The notes under the pieces are model-generated. The model was not told where the DNA came from and did no database searches. It worked only from the letters and a program-made list of their open reading frames with translations. Position numbers and translations under genes: made by a program. A stretch of DNA of 64,000 nucleotides from assembly GCF_030182585.1 (NCBI RefSeq), contig NZ_JARXOW010000001.1, forward strand, positions 2,542,001-2,606,000, read 5' to 3'. Numbering within the stretch: position 1 is the first letter of the stretch; the number at the start of each line of letters is the position of its first letter. Shown here one piece after another: positions 8,245-16,209 of this stretch. This stretch comes from Pedobacter faecalis (lineage in GTDB: Bacteria > Bacteroidota > Bacteroidia > Sphingobacteriales > Sphingobacteriaceae).

Positions 8245-9303
8245 CTAATAATTTGCTCGTTTAATTACTTCAGTCATAAAATCGTGAATCACCTTCGGCA
8301 GCGGAAGGTGATGGAACTCCTCCGTCGACACCCATTTTATATCTGCATTCTGATTAAAGTTAATGATATAATTGTCTAATACAAAAAATTGGACAAATAT
8401 CGTTTGGTGTGTCAGCAAGTGCCTCATTTCTTTAAGGTACGTAAGCGAGGCGTCTTTACCGAACAGATCATGAAAGCGGGTTCTGAAGGAAACGTCCGAA
8501 GTGAAGTTGTCGGCGGTTTCAATCAGGGGCAGATCGTAGAGTCCCTGCCAGATGTCTCCGGCCGGCCGCCTTTTAACGAGAACAGCGCCATTATCATTCT
8601 GACACAAAAAATAATTGAAATGTCGCACGCGCTTTTCCCGGCCTTTCATTTTTACAGGCAGGCTGGCCGTAAGCTGATGCTTATAAGCATAACAGCCCGT
8701 TTGCAAGGGGCAGGTATCACAGGCAGGCTGTCTGGGCTTGCACTGCAATGCGCCAAATTCCATGATGGCCTGGTTGTAAATAGCCGCTTCCTGACCGGCG
8801 GTCAGCTCTTGCGCGAGTTGTTGAAATGCTTTGATTCCCTGGCTGCTGTTTATGGGCGTCGATATCCCGAAATACCTGGAGAGGACCCGGTAAACATTGC
8901 CATCTACAACGGCCCTGTTTTCGTTGGAAGAGAACGAGGAGATAGCCGCGGCAGTGTAAGGTCCGACGCCTTTCAGCTTAATGAGGTCCTGATATGCGGT
9001 TGGGAAACGGCCACCGTGAGTTTGTACTACATCCTGTGCTGTTTTGAGCATATTGCGTCCGCGCGAGTAGTAGCCCAGTCCCTGCCACAGTTTGAGCACC
9101 TCGGTTTCCGATGCGCGGGCGAATGCTTCGACAGTGGGGAAGGCGGCGAGGAACTTATTGAAGTAGGGCAGCCCTTGTTCCACCCGGGTTTGCTGCATAA
9201 TGATTTCCGAGATCCAGATCACATAGGCATCGGTAGTTTCCCGCCACGGCAGCGCTCGTTTATTATACAAATACCACTTAATCAACTCGTTCTGAAAATT
9301 CAT
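8245..9303 (-). CDS. mutY: A/G-specific adenine glycosylase
   Basis: MutY removes adenine mispaired with 8-oxoguanine. The 352-residue protein has the helix-hairpin-helix LKGVGPYTA (110-118), the catalytic acids E33 (in WISEIIMQQT) and D134 (in VVDGNV), and the 4Fe-4S cluster cysteines C188, C195, C198 and C204 with the standard C-x6-C-x2-C-x5-C spacing. A NUDIX-like C-terminal domain for 8-oxoG recognition follows. The upstream sequence reads TATTTTTG, five bases, then the ATG, suggesting a leaderless mRNA. ssb follows 6 bases downstream. Confidence 0.97.
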   Translation of the reverse strand: MNFQNELIKWYLYNKRALPWRETTDAYVIWISEIIMQQTRVEQGLPYFNKFLAAFPTVEAFARASETEVLKLWQGLGYYSRGRNMLKTAQDVVQTHGGRFPTAYQDLIKLKGVGPYTAAAISSFSSNENRAVVDGNVYRVLSRYFGISTPINSSQGIKAFQQLAQELTAGQEAAIYNQAIMEFGALQCKPRQPACDTCPLQTGCYAYKHQLTASLPVKMKGREKRVRHFNYFLCQNDNGAVLVKRRPAGDIWQGLYDLPLIETADNFTSDVSFRTRFHDLFGKDASLTYLKEMRHLLTHQTIFVQFFVLDNYIINFNQNADIKWVSTEEFHHLPLPKVIHDFMTEVIKRANY

Positions 9304-9308
9304 AGCCG

Positions 9309-9316
9309 CAAAAATA
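9309..9316 (-). promoter_or_regulatory. Putative -7 element of mutY-ssb
   Basis: Minus-strand TATTTTTG matches TAnnTTTG and is separated from the mutY ATG by only CGGCT. Transcription would begin at or within a few bases of the start codon. Confidence 0.55.
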
Positions 9317-9410
9317 GGATTATTGCTGCGCTTTTTACAAAACTTGCAATCGGCTGATATTCTACCCGGAAATAAATGATCTTTTATTTTCCTATCTCGC
9401 TAAAAAGCAA

Positions 9411-9418
9411 TACTTTTG
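9411..9418 (+). promoter_or_regulatory. -7 element of the HU-family gene
   Basis: TACTTTTG matches TAnnTTTG. A T-rich stretch at 9382-9390 lies at the -33 distance. The leader to the ATG at 9478 is about 55 bases. Confidence 0.6.
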
Positions 9419-9477
9419 CAACCCCAAAACACTTATAAGTAACGGAGCAAACATTAAATAAAACTAACAAATAGATT

Positions 9478-9780
9478 ATGACTAAGGCAGATATTATTTC
9501 AGAAATATCAACAAAGACAGGGATTGAAAAGGTAGATGTTCAGGAGACGGTTGAGGCGTTTTTCAAAGTGATCAAGAACAGCATGATCAGCGGAGAAAAT
9601 GTCTATGTAAGAGGTTTTGGTAGTTTTGTTGTTAAAAAAAGAGCCCAAAAAACTGCAAGAAATATTTCTAAGAATACAGCGATCATCATTCCGGAGCATT
9701 ATGTTCCAAGCTTTAAGCCGGCGAAAGTATTCGTGGACAAGGTAAAAAGCAATTCTAAGAAAATCAGCGTAGAAGCATAA
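9478..9780 (+). CDS. HU/IHF-family DNA-binding protein
   Basis: A 100-residue nucleoid protein. It has the HU/IHF helical dimerization part (MTKADIISEISTKTGIEK onward), the beta-arm entry VRGFGSFVVKKRAQKTARN and a C-terminal FKPAKVFVDKV helix. It would bend and compact DNA as a dimer. The arm has INTERRUPTED family similarity: instead of the usual RNPQTG loop it reads ARNISKNTAIII, as in the IHF-alpha-like group of Bacteroidota. The four-base gap to the TPR gene suggests joint transcription from the promoter at 9411. Confidence 0.92.
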   Translation: MTKADIISEISTKTGIEKVDVQETVEAFFKVIKNSMISGENVYVRGFGSFVVKKRAQKTARNISKNTAIIIPEHYVPSFKPAKVFVDKVKSNSKKISVEA

Positions 9781-9783
9781 GCT

Positions 9784-10632
9784 ATGTTTAAAAGTATCAG
9801 GTCTAAGCAAATAACCCTAATCAGTGCGATTGTACTGATTATGGCTTTTTTGTTTAGCCGTGATATTAAAGGGCTGGTAAAACCCAAAGAAGAGCAAAGC
9901 GGTTTCAGGAAGGAAGCTGCGGCTGATATGATCAGTCTCGAAGAGGTTTCTCAGGAAGCTAAGCGTTTATTAAACACGGATTTAGCCAAAGAGGTTATCG
10001 ATCTTGAGGCTAAATTTGAAGCAGCTGATGAAAACGGAAAGGCAGATGCTGCTTTAGCTTTGGCCCGGAAGTGGGATGATCTTGAGCAGAGCACCCCAAG
10101 TGCTTTATATCTGGAGATCGCTGCAAAAAAGCAGCCTGATCTTATGAGCTGGGTGAATGCCGGAGAGCGACTGCTTACTGCCTTTGACAATAGCCGGGAC
10201 ACAATAATCCAACCGGTGCTTTTGCAGAAAGCGAATAATGCATTCAAGGAGGCTATGAAGATCGATTCGACGAGCCTTGATGCCAGAAGCGGATTGGGTA
10301 TAACAATTGTGAATGGTATGGGCATGCCCATGCAGGGTATTGCCATGCTGATGGACGTGGTAAAAGAGGATCCGAAAAACCTGAAGGCAAATATGAGCCT
10401 GGCTACCTTCGCCATTAAATCCGGACAATTCGATAAGGCTATATCCAGGTTTAAGGATGTTGTTGCGATAAAGCCGTTGCCGGAGGCCTATTTTTACATG
10501 GCTACTGCCTATGAAAACCTGGGCAAGAACGCAGAGGCTATCGATGCCTACCAAACAAGTAAAAAGTTAGCTGCTGATCCAACTTTATCAAAATTTATTG
10601 ATGAGCGGGTACAGGAGTTAAAACAGAAATAA
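9784..10632 (+). CDS. Membrane-anchored tetratricopeptide-repeat protein
   Basis: A 282-residue protein with one N-terminal membrane segment (about residues 9-24) and a mostly helical remainder. TPR-like units are visible in the second half, for example NAFKEAMKIDSTSLDAR, MSLATFAIKSGQFDKAISRF and FYMATAYENLGKNAEAIDAY. TPRs mediate protein-protein contacts; the partner cannot be read from sequence. It begins four bases after the HU-like gene and precedes the 29-residue basic protein by 35 bases. Confidence 0.85.
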   Translation: MFKSIRSKQITLISAIVLIMAFLFSRDIKGLVKPKEEQSGFRKEAAADMISLEEVSQEAKRLLNTDLAKEVIDLEAKFEAADENGKADAALALARKWDDLEQSTPSALYLEIAAKKQPDLMSWVNAGERLLTAFDNSRDTIIQPVLLQKANNAFKEAMKIDSTSLDARSGLGITIVNGMGMPMQGIAMLMDVVKEDPKNLKANMSLATFAIKSGQFDKAISRFKDVVAIKPLPEAYFYMATAYENLGKNAEAIDAYQTSKKLAADPTLSKFIDERVQELKQK

Positions 10633-10667
10633 TAAACAGATTAAAAAATATTTAAAAATTAAACACT

Positions 10668-10757
10668 ATGCCAAGCGGTAAAAAAAGAAAGAGACATAAA
10701 ATGGCTACGCACAAACGCAAGAAGCGTTTAAGAAAAAACAGACATAAGAAAAAGTAA
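10668..10757 (+). CDS. 29-residue basic micro-protein resembling the AURKAIP1/COX24 (mS38) domain
   Basis: A short ORF with ATG at 10668 and TAA at 10755-10757 encodes 29 residues, of which about 19 are Lys, Arg or His. The core HKMATHKRKKRLRKNRHKKK matches the pattern of the COX24/AURKAIP1 C-terminal domain, whose mitochondrial member is the small-subunit ribosomal protein mS38. Such micro-proteins occur, from memory, upstream of the RNase G gene in many Bacteroidota. A terminator-like hairpin follows 30 bases later, before rng. A ribosome-associated role is inference from the mitochondrial homologue and the extreme basicity. Confidence 0.75.
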   Translation: MPSGKKRKRHKMATHKRKKRLRKNRHKKK

Positions 10758-10786
10758 TTTTTTCTTATTGTTACGGCACCAAAAGT

Positions 10787-10820
10787 ACAGGCTAAGATTA
10801 AGTTCCTAGCCTGTGTTTTT
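10787..10820 (+). terminator. Terminator between the micro-protein gene and rng
   Basis: A perfect 8-bp stem ACAGGCTA (10787-10794) / TAGCCTGT (10807-10814) with a 12-base loop is followed by GTTTTT. It would end the HU/TPR/micro-protein transcript, at least partly, before rng. Confidence 0.65.
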
Positions 10821-10887
10821 GGTTGCATTAGTTTTTTTATAGTTCATGTGTTAATCATGAGGCGTGCTGCCTCAAAATCTGTAGCTT

Positions 10888-12441
10888 TTGGTAAAAGAAT
10901 TAATTGTTGATTCCTCCCCATTGGGAGTAACCATAGCTTTAGTTGAAGACAAACAACTTGTAGAACTTCACAAAGAACAGATCAATAACAACTATGCCGT
11001 AGGCGACATTTACCTTGGGCGCATTAAGAAAATAATGCCCGGGCTGAATGCTGCTTTTGTTGATGTGGGGTATGAAAAAGATGCCTTCCTGCATTACTTT
11101 GATCTTGGTCCGCAAGTACAATCTTTAATAAAGCTAACTCGAATAAAGCGCAATGGAACTGTTAATGGTACATTGCTTGACAACTTTAAGCTGGAAAATG
11201 ACATTAACAAAGCTGGTAAAATATCGGAGGTTGTAAGTAAGAACCTGCTTCTTCCGGTTCAAATTGCCAAAGAGCCCATTTCCACAAAAGGACCCCGGCT
11301 TAGTTCCGATCTTTCTATAGCGGGCCGTTATATCGTATTGGTACCATTTTCCAATGTGATTTCCATTTCAAAAAAGATCAAAAGCAATACCGAGCGTAAC
11401 CGTCTTAAGAAAATCATCGAAAGCATTAAGCCGAAGAATTTCGGAGTAATTATCCGCACGGTGTCTGAAGGCAAGGGCGTTGCGGAACTTCAGAAGGACC
11501 TGCTGGATTCTGTTGCTAAATGGGAAAATTTCACCAAGAAACTTCCTGAGGCGGAACCTTCCAAACGTGTATGGGGAGAAATGGACCGGACATCAACATT
11601 GATCCGTGACATCCTGAACACCGAGTTCACCAATGTTTATGTAAACGACAGTGGACTGTTCGAAGATATACGGTCTTATGTGCATGAGATATCGCCGGAG
11701 ATGGAAAAGATCGTTAAGTTTTACAAACACAAGGAGCCTATTTTTGAACACTTCGGTATCGAAAAACAAATAAAGGGAGCGTTTGGGAAAACGGTAAACC
11801 TTGCGGGCGGTGCTTATCTCGTTGTTGAACACACGGAAGCCCTTCATGTCATCGATGTAAACAGCGGCAACAGAACTGCAAGCAAAGAAAACCAGGAGGA
11901 GAATGCTTTGCAGGTGAACAAGGAAGCCGCTAAAGAAATAGCAAGGCAGCTCCGTCTTCGCGATATGGGCGGTATTGTCGTGATCGATTTTATCGATATG
12001 CACAAGCCGGCTAACCGTAAGATTCTGTTCGATCACCTTAGGGACCTTATGTTGCTTGACCGTGCAAAACATACCATATTGCCGCCAAGCAAATTCGGAC
12101 TTGTGCAGATCACGCGTCAGCGGGTGCGTCCGGAGATGAACATTGTGACGAGCGAGAAGTGTCCGACCTGCAACGGTACCGGAGAAATTAAGGCCAGTAT
12201 TGTTTTAATGGATGATATTGAAAACAATCTGACCTATATTTTGCAAGAGCAAAACGAAAAAAATATTACGCTGTGTGTTCACCCATACATAGCTGCTTAC
12301 ATCAAGAAAGGGTGGCTTATGTCATTGCAATGGAAATGGTTCTTTAAATTCGGTCAGCGAATTAAAGTTAAATCCGTACCGTCTTACAGTCTGACGGAAT
12401 TCCACTTCCTTAGCGCTAAGGAAGAAGAGATTAAACTTTAA
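10888..12441 (+). CDS. rng: Ribonuclease G/E family endoribonuclease
   Basis: A 517-residue RNase E/G-type endonuclease that processes rRNA and decays mRNA. It has an N-terminal S1 domain (from about GDIYLGRIKKIMPGLNAAFVDVG), the DNase-I-like catalytic part with the metal-binding aspartates D323 (VIDVNSG) and D367 (VVIDFIDMH), and the zinc-link cysteines C425 and C428 (CPTC). The long C-terminal scaffold of E. coli RNase E is absent, which favours RNase G. The start is TTG at 10888, giving the family N-terminus MVKELIVDSSP; no in-frame ATG lies nearby. It ends at a strong terminator. Confidence 0.95.
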   Translation: MVKELIVDSSPLGVTIALVEDKQLVELHKEQINNNYAVGDIYLGRIKKIMPGLNAAFVDVGYEKDAFLHYFDLGPQVQSLIKLTRIKRNGTVNGTLLDNFKLENDINKAGKISEVVSKNLLLPVQIAKEPISTKGPRLSSDLSIAGRYIVLVPFSNVISISKKIKSNTERNRLKKIIESIKPKNFGVIIRTVSEGKGVAELQKDLLDSVAKWENFTKKLPEAEPSKRVWGEMDRTSTLIRDILNTEFTNVYVNDSGLFEDIRSYVHEISPEMEKIVKFYKHKEPIFEHFGIEKQIKGAFGKTVNLAGGAYLVVEHTEALHVIDVNSGNRTASKENQEENALQVNKEAAKEIARQLRLRDMGGIVVIDFIDMHKPANRKILFDHLRDLMLLDRAKHTILPPSKFGLVQITRQRVRPEMNIVTSEKCPTCNGTGEIKASIVLMDDIENNLTYILQEQNEKNITLCVHPYIAAYIKKGWLMSLQWKWFFKFGQRIKVKSVPSYSLTEFHFLSAKEEEIKL

Positions 12442-12462
12442 GTCTTTCCTCTTTCCTTATAG

Positions 12463-12497
12463 CATGCCTGAACCCGACGGTTCAGGCATGTTGTTTT
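12463..12497 (+). terminator. Rho-independent terminator of rng
   Basis: A perfect 12-bp stem CATGCCTGAACC / GGTTCAGGCATG with loop CGAC is followed by TTGTTTT, 21 bases after the rng stop. Confidence 0.92.
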
Positions 12498-12562
12498 ATG
12501 GCTGCAGGCGTCGGGCGCGGCAAAATTTGTTATGCCGCCATAACAGTTTCCCTCAGATTATA

Positions 12563-12570
12563 TACATTTG
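12563..12570 (+). promoter_or_regulatory. -7 element of the acyl-CoA dehydrogenase gene
   Basis: TACATTTG matches TAnnTTTG; a weak TTTC at 12547-12550 is the nearest -33 candidate. The leader to the ATG at 12600 is about 23 bases. Confidence 0.5.
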
Positions 12571-12599
12571 GCATAACTTGTTATTCTAATAATATTATT

Positions 12600-13739
12600 A
12601 TGCTGTTTCAACTAACCGAAGAACAACTGATGATCCGTCAGGCTGCGCGCGATTTTGCGCAGAACGAACTGAAGCCTGGCGTTATTGAGCGTGATGAACA
12701 TCAGAAATTTCCTGCTGAGCAAATAAGGATGCTGGGTGACCTCGGGTTTCTGGGTATGATGGTATCCGAAAAATACAACGGCAGCGGAATGGACGCCCTG
12801 TCTTATGTGTTGGTTATGGAAGAACTCTCAAAGGTTGATGCCTCTGCCTCTGTAGTTGTTTCGGTCAATAATTCGCTGGTATGCTATGGGTTGGAAGCCT
12901 TCGGGTCGGAGTTTCAAAAAGAGAAGTATCTGAAGCAGCTCGCCTCAGGCCAGCATATTGGTGCATTCTGCCTGTCTGAACCGGAGGCCGGTTCAGATGC
13001 CACCTCGCAGCAGACCACTGCTGAAGACAAGGGGGACTATTATCTGCTTAACGGCACAAAAAACTGGATTACCAACGGTAGTACCGCCAGTACATACCTG
13101 GTTATTGCGCAAACGGACAAAGGGCTTAAACACCGTGGTATCAATGCCTTTATCGTTGAGAAGGGGATGGAGGGCTTTACAGTAGGCCCTAAAGAAAATA
13201 AGCTCGGCATACGCGGATCGGACACCCACTCCCTGATGTTTAATGATGTGAAGGTGCCGAAGGAGAACCGTATCGGCGAGGATGGATTCGGTTTCAAGTT
13301 TGCCATGAAGACCCTCGAAGGAGGACGGATCGGTATAGCCGCACAGGCCCTGGGCATTGCAGCCGGAGCCTATGAACTTGCGCTGGCTTATGCGAAAACA
13401 CGTAAAGCTTTTGGAAAGCCGATAGCAGATCATCAGGCGATCGCTTTTAAGCTGGCCGAGATGGCGACACAGATTGAGGCGGCGCGGCTGTTGGTGTATA
13501 AAGCCGCCTGGTTGAAGGATCAGGGTCAACCCTATACGCTTGCCGGTTCAATGGCGAAGCTATACGCCTCCAAGGTGGCTATGGATGTTACGGTTGAGGC
13601 CGTGCAGATTCACGGCGGTTACGGATATGTAAAGGAATATCATGTTGAGCGACTGATGCGTGACGCCAAGATAACCCAGATCTATGAGGGAACATCAGAG
13701 ATTCAAAAGCTCGTGATTTCCCGGGACATCCTCGCTTAA
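12600..13739 (+). CDS. Acyl-CoA dehydrogenase
   Basis: A 379-residue FAD enzyme that oxidises acyl-CoA to trans-2-enoyl-CoA. It contains the substrate/FAD signature LSEPEAGSDA, the mid-domain GTKNWITNG, the C-terminal helix pattern YAKTRKAFGKPI, and QIYEGTSEIQKL, whose Glu (of YEGTSEIQ) is the catalytic base in short-chain members. I chose ATG 12600 over the in-frame ATG at 12498, which lies beside the rng terminator and upstream of the promoter. Size and motifs fit the short/branched-chain group, but the chain-length specificity cannot be told. It stands alone, convergent with the holin-like gene. Confidence 0.93.
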   Translation: MLFQLTEEQLMIRQAARDFAQNELKPGVIERDEHQKFPAEQIRMLGDLGFLGMMVSEKYNGSGMDALSYVLVMEELSKVDASASVVVSVNNSLVCYGLEAFGSEFQKEKYLKQLASGQHIGAFCLSEPEAGSDATSQQTTAEDKGDYYLLNGTKNWITNGSTASTYLVIAQTDKGLKHRGINAFIVEKGMEGFTVGPKENKLGIRGSDTHSLMFNDVKVPKENRIGEDGFGFKFAMKTLEGGRIGIAAQALGIAAGAYELALAYAKTRKAFGKPIADHQAIAFKLAEMATQIEAARLLVYKAAWLKDQGQPYTLAGSMAKLYASKVAMDVTVEAVQIHGGYGYVKEYHVERLMRDAKITQIYEGTSEIQKLVISRDILA

Positions 13740-13769
13740 GTTAAATCCGGATGTCGCCGGGGATCAGGA

Positions 13770-14114
13770 TCAATCTTCATCGCCCCGCAGCGCGCTGAAA
13801 ATCGCCTTAATGATAGCCAGTACAATGGCCAGCAGCGCGGCGGCCCAAAATCCGGTTGTCTCAAAAGAATCCATCACGTTGTCGACCATCAGTATCATGA
13901 GTACACTGATTACGAAGGACACCAGTCCCAGGGTCAGAAAGTTTATGGGAAAGGTCATGACGCGCAAGATGAAGCCTACGGTGGCATTGGCCAGCGCTAT
14001 TAACAGCGCCGCAATAATGGCGTTGCCAAATCCGTCTATGGTAACACCAGGAACCAGTTTGGCGCCGATGAACACAGCCAGTCCCATAAGTAAGATTTCA
14101 ATGATCCATTTCAT
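13770..14114 (-). CDS. Small membrane protein, phage holin family 4 type (PF04020-like)
   Basis: A 114-residue, almost entirely hydrophobic protein with four predicted membrane segments and the short loops NLITLG-like (here PINFLTLGL) and PGVTIDGFGNA typical of this family, named for a mycobacteriophage holin. Most members are chromosomal and of unknown role; nothing phage-like is nearby, so the holin name should not be taken as function. It is a single gene that converges on the acyl-CoA dehydrogenase gene. Confidence 0.85.
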   Translation of the reverse strand: MKWIIEILLMGLAVFIGAKLVPGVTIDGFGNAIIAALLIALANATVGFILRVMTFPINFLTLGLVSFVISVLMILMVDNVMDSFETTGFWAAALLAIVLAIIKAIFSALRGDED

Positions 14115-14229
14115 AGTTGTAAGTATTATAAAATAATGCCTGTGTTCTTATATCAAACAATGCGCCAGTTTGCCTGGCTTTGTAAGCCGGATACTAAGCA
14201 GGCGTCGACCGCATCCTAAGCGCTTGAGC

Positions 14230-14295
14230 CCGGGCAGTATCCGGGCAGCAACCGGGTAGTATCCGGGTAATATCCGGAGAGTATAGGGTAGCATA
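14230..14295. repeat. 11-bp tandem repeats upstream of the rimP promoter
   Basis: Five contiguous 11-base units are visible: CCGGGCAGTAT, CCGGGCAGCAA, CCGGGTAGTAT, CCGGGTAATAT and CCGGAGAGTAT (14230-14284), followed by a degenerate sixth. The period equals about one helical turn, so every unit shows the same DNA face. The array ends next to the -33 box at 14297. It may bind a protein or be a dispersed repeat; neither can be decided from one copy. Confidence 0.85.
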
Positions 14296-14296
14296 T

Positions 14297-14327
14297 TTTG
14301 ATCTTAGAAACTTTATTACTATATTTG
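14297..14327 (+). promoter_or_regulatory. Promoter of the rimP-nusA-infB operon
   Basis: TTTG (14297-14300), a 19-base spacer and TATATTTG (14320-14327) are an exact match to the Bacteroidota vegetative promoter. Transcription should begin near 14333, leaving a leader of about 60 bases. Confidence 0.8.
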
Positions 14328-14343
14328 TAATTAATTGAAGACG

Positions 14344-14368
14344 AGAGGGGACATGGGTCCCCTCTTTT
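14344..14368 (+). promoter_or_regulatory. Terminator-like leader hairpin before rimP
   Basis: A perfect 9-bp stem AGAGGGGAC / GTCCCCTCT with loop ATGG is followed by TTTT. It lies inside the expected leader, about 10 bases after the predicted transcription start and 25 bases before the rimP ATG. It could act as an attenuator, or protect the 5' end. Because the operon includes nusA, feedback on termination is an obvious but unproven possibility. Confidence 0.65.
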
Positions 14369-14392
14369 CTGTTAACGGCATTTTTGTGGAGT

Positions 14393-14857
14393 ATGCAGAT
14401 AGAAAGCAGAGTAAGAGAACTTGTTGAAGAGAAAATAGCTGACCGGCCTGAGCTTTTTCTGGTTGATGTGAAGATGTTGCCCAATAATAAATTGATCATT
14501 CATGTTGATGGTGATCAGGGAATTAATATTCAGGATTGTGCAGCAATTAGCAGGCATGTAGGTTTTCATCTGGAAGAAGAGAACGTCATCGACCGGGCTT
14601 ATAACCTGGAGGTGTCCTCGCCGGGAATTGGTGAGCCGCTTCGGATGGAACGTCAATACAGAAAGAACGTTGGTCGCGAAGTAAGTGTGAAGCTTGTAAG
14701 TGGTGAAACTAAAGAAGGAAAATTGCTGGCTGTAAATGAGGCCGGAATAACGATAGAGGCAAAACTAAAAGAAAAAGGAAAGAAAGCAGTGCTGGAAGAA
14801 ACCAGTATCGCCTTTGATGAAATAACAGAAATAAAGGTTTTAATTTCATTTAAATAA
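14393..14857 (+). CDS. rimP: Ribosome maturation factor RimP
   Basis: A 154-residue protein needed for 30S maturation. Family landmarks are LFLVDV, the acidic NIQDCAAISR-type segment, YNLEVSSPGIGEPL, and the C-terminal SH3-like part with VKLVSGETKEGKLL. I take ATG 14393 as start; TTG 14384 is in frame but adds only three residues. nusA starts one base after the rimP stop, so the two are tightly coupled, as in most bacteria. Confidence 0.95.
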   Translation: MQIESRVRELVEEKIADRPELFLVDVKMLPNNKLIIHVDGDQGINIQDCAAISRHVGFHLEEENVIDRAYNLEVSSPGIGEPLRMERQYRKNVGREVSVKLVSGETKEGKLLAVNEAGITIEAKLKEKGKKAVLEETSIAFDEITEIKVLISFK

Positions 14858-14858
14858 A

Positions 14859-16094
14859 ATGAGCAATATTAATTTAATCGATTCATTTCAGGAGTTTAAG
14901 GACTTCAAGAATATCGACCGCCCTACAGTAATTAGCGTGCTGGAAGAGGTATTTCGCAGTATGCTGCGCAAAAAGTATGGTACAGATGAGAACTGTGACG
15001 TAATTGTGAATCCGGATAACGGGGATTTGGAGATCTGGCGTACAAGAAAGGTTATGGAGGATGGGTTTTCTGAGGATGATGACCTGGAGATTGAGCTTGC
15101 CGAAGCCAAACAGCTTGATCCTGACCTGGAAGTAGGCGATGATTATATTGAACAGATCACTTTGGAGAGCTTCGGAAGACGGGCGATCCTGGCTGCACGT
15201 CAGACACTGGTATCTAAGGTTCTGGAGCTTGAAAAGGATGAGATATTCAAAAAGTATAAGGATCGCGTAGGTGAGATCGTAACCGGTGAGGTTTACCAGG
15301 TTTGGAAGAAAGAAACGCTTGTGCTTGATGATGAGGGTAATGAGTTGCTCATGCCTAAATCGGAGCAGATACCTGCCGATTACTTTAAGAAAGGTGACAG
15401 CGTTCGTGCCGTGATCCTTAAAGTAGACATGGTTAATGCTACGCCAAAGATCATTATTTCAAGGATTGCGCCTGAATTTCTGCAGCGTTTGTTCGAGATC
15501 GAAGTTCCTGAGATTTTTGATGGACTTATTACCATTAAAAAGATCGTTCGGGAGCCGGGTGAGCGTGCCAAGGTGGCTGTGGAATCTTACGACGACCGGA
15601 TTGATCCGGTTGGTGCCTGCGTGGGTATGAAGGGTTCACGTATTCACGGAATTGTACGTGAGCTTAAGAATGAGAACATCGACGTGATTAATTTTACCAA
15701 TAACATTTCTTTATACATCACCCGGGCGCTTAGTCCGGCCAAGATCACATCGATTAAACTGGATGATGAGCGTAAGCATGCCGCAGTTTACCTGAAGCCT
15801 GATCAGGTTTCGCTCGCGATTGGTCGCGGCGGCCACAATATCAAACTGGCAGGTAAATTGACCGGATATGAGATCGACGTATATCGTGAGACAGATGAAG
15901 AGGATGAGGATGTGGATATTGAAGAGTTCTCAGATGAGATCGATAGCTGGATCATTGACGAACTGAAAGCGATAGGCTGTGATACGGCAAAGAGCGTTCT
16001 GGCCCTTTCGGTAGAGGACCTTGCTAAACGTACGGATCTTGAAGAAGAAACCATCAAGGAAGTAATGAGTATTCTGAAATCAGAATTTGAATAG
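14859..16094 (+). CDS. nusA: Transcription termination/antitermination factor NusA
   Basis: A 411-residue RNA-polymerase-binding factor. Order of domains: N-terminal polymerase-binding part (1-125), S1 domain (about 133-200, GEIVTGEVYQVWK), KH1 and KH2 (about 225-345, including CVGMKGSRI and SLAIGRGGHNIKLA), an acidic linker (DEEDEDVDIEEF) and a C-terminal helix-hairpin-helix repeat. It follows rimP by a single base and precedes infB by 115 bases that carry a possible internal promoter. Confidence 0.97.
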   Translation: MSNINLIDSFQEFKDFKNIDRPTVISVLEEVFRSMLRKKYGTDENCDVIVNPDNGDLEIWRTRKVMEDGFSEDDDLEIELAEAKQLDPDLEVGDDYIEQITLESFGRRAILAARQTLVSKVLELEKDEIFKKYKDRVGEIVTGEVYQVWKKETLVLDDEGNELLMPKSEQIPADYFKKGDSVRAVILKVDMVNATPKIIISRIAPEFLQRLFEIEVPEIFDGLITIKKIVREPGERAKVAVESYDDRIDPVGACVGMKGSRIHGIVRELKNENIDVINFTNNISLYITRALSPAKITSIKLDDERKHAAVYLKPDQVSLAIGRGGHNIKLAGKLTGYEIDVYRETDEEDEDVDIEEFSDEIDSWIIDELKAIGCDTAKSVLALSVEDLAKRTDLEEETIKEVMSILKSEFE

Positions 16095-16171
16095 TCGGTT
16101 ATGGCCGCTTTAACATTGGGCACAATTTTAAAAACTAATTGCCTGAGCATGAAATAAACAAGAATAAACGT

Positions 16172-16179
16172 TACTTTTG
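16172..16179 (+). promoter_or_regulatory. Possible internal -7 element before infB
   Basis: TACTTTTG matches TAnnTTTG about 30 bases before the infB ATG. No good -33 box was found, so this is weak evidence for separate infB transcription. Confidence 0.35.
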
Positions 16180-16209
16180 TAATAGAATAATAATAGAAAA
16201 AGGAGATCA

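Noticed and set aside
8389..9357. Long plus-strand ORF of 322 codons opposite mutY
   Set aside because: It is antisense to a fully conserved MutY with all catalytic and cluster residues, has no family pattern and an Arg/Gly-heavy make-up typical of shadow frames.
13770..14114. Prophage remnant suggested by the holin family name
   Set aside because: No integrase, lysin or other phage gene lies nearby, and this family is common on Bacteroidota chromosomes.
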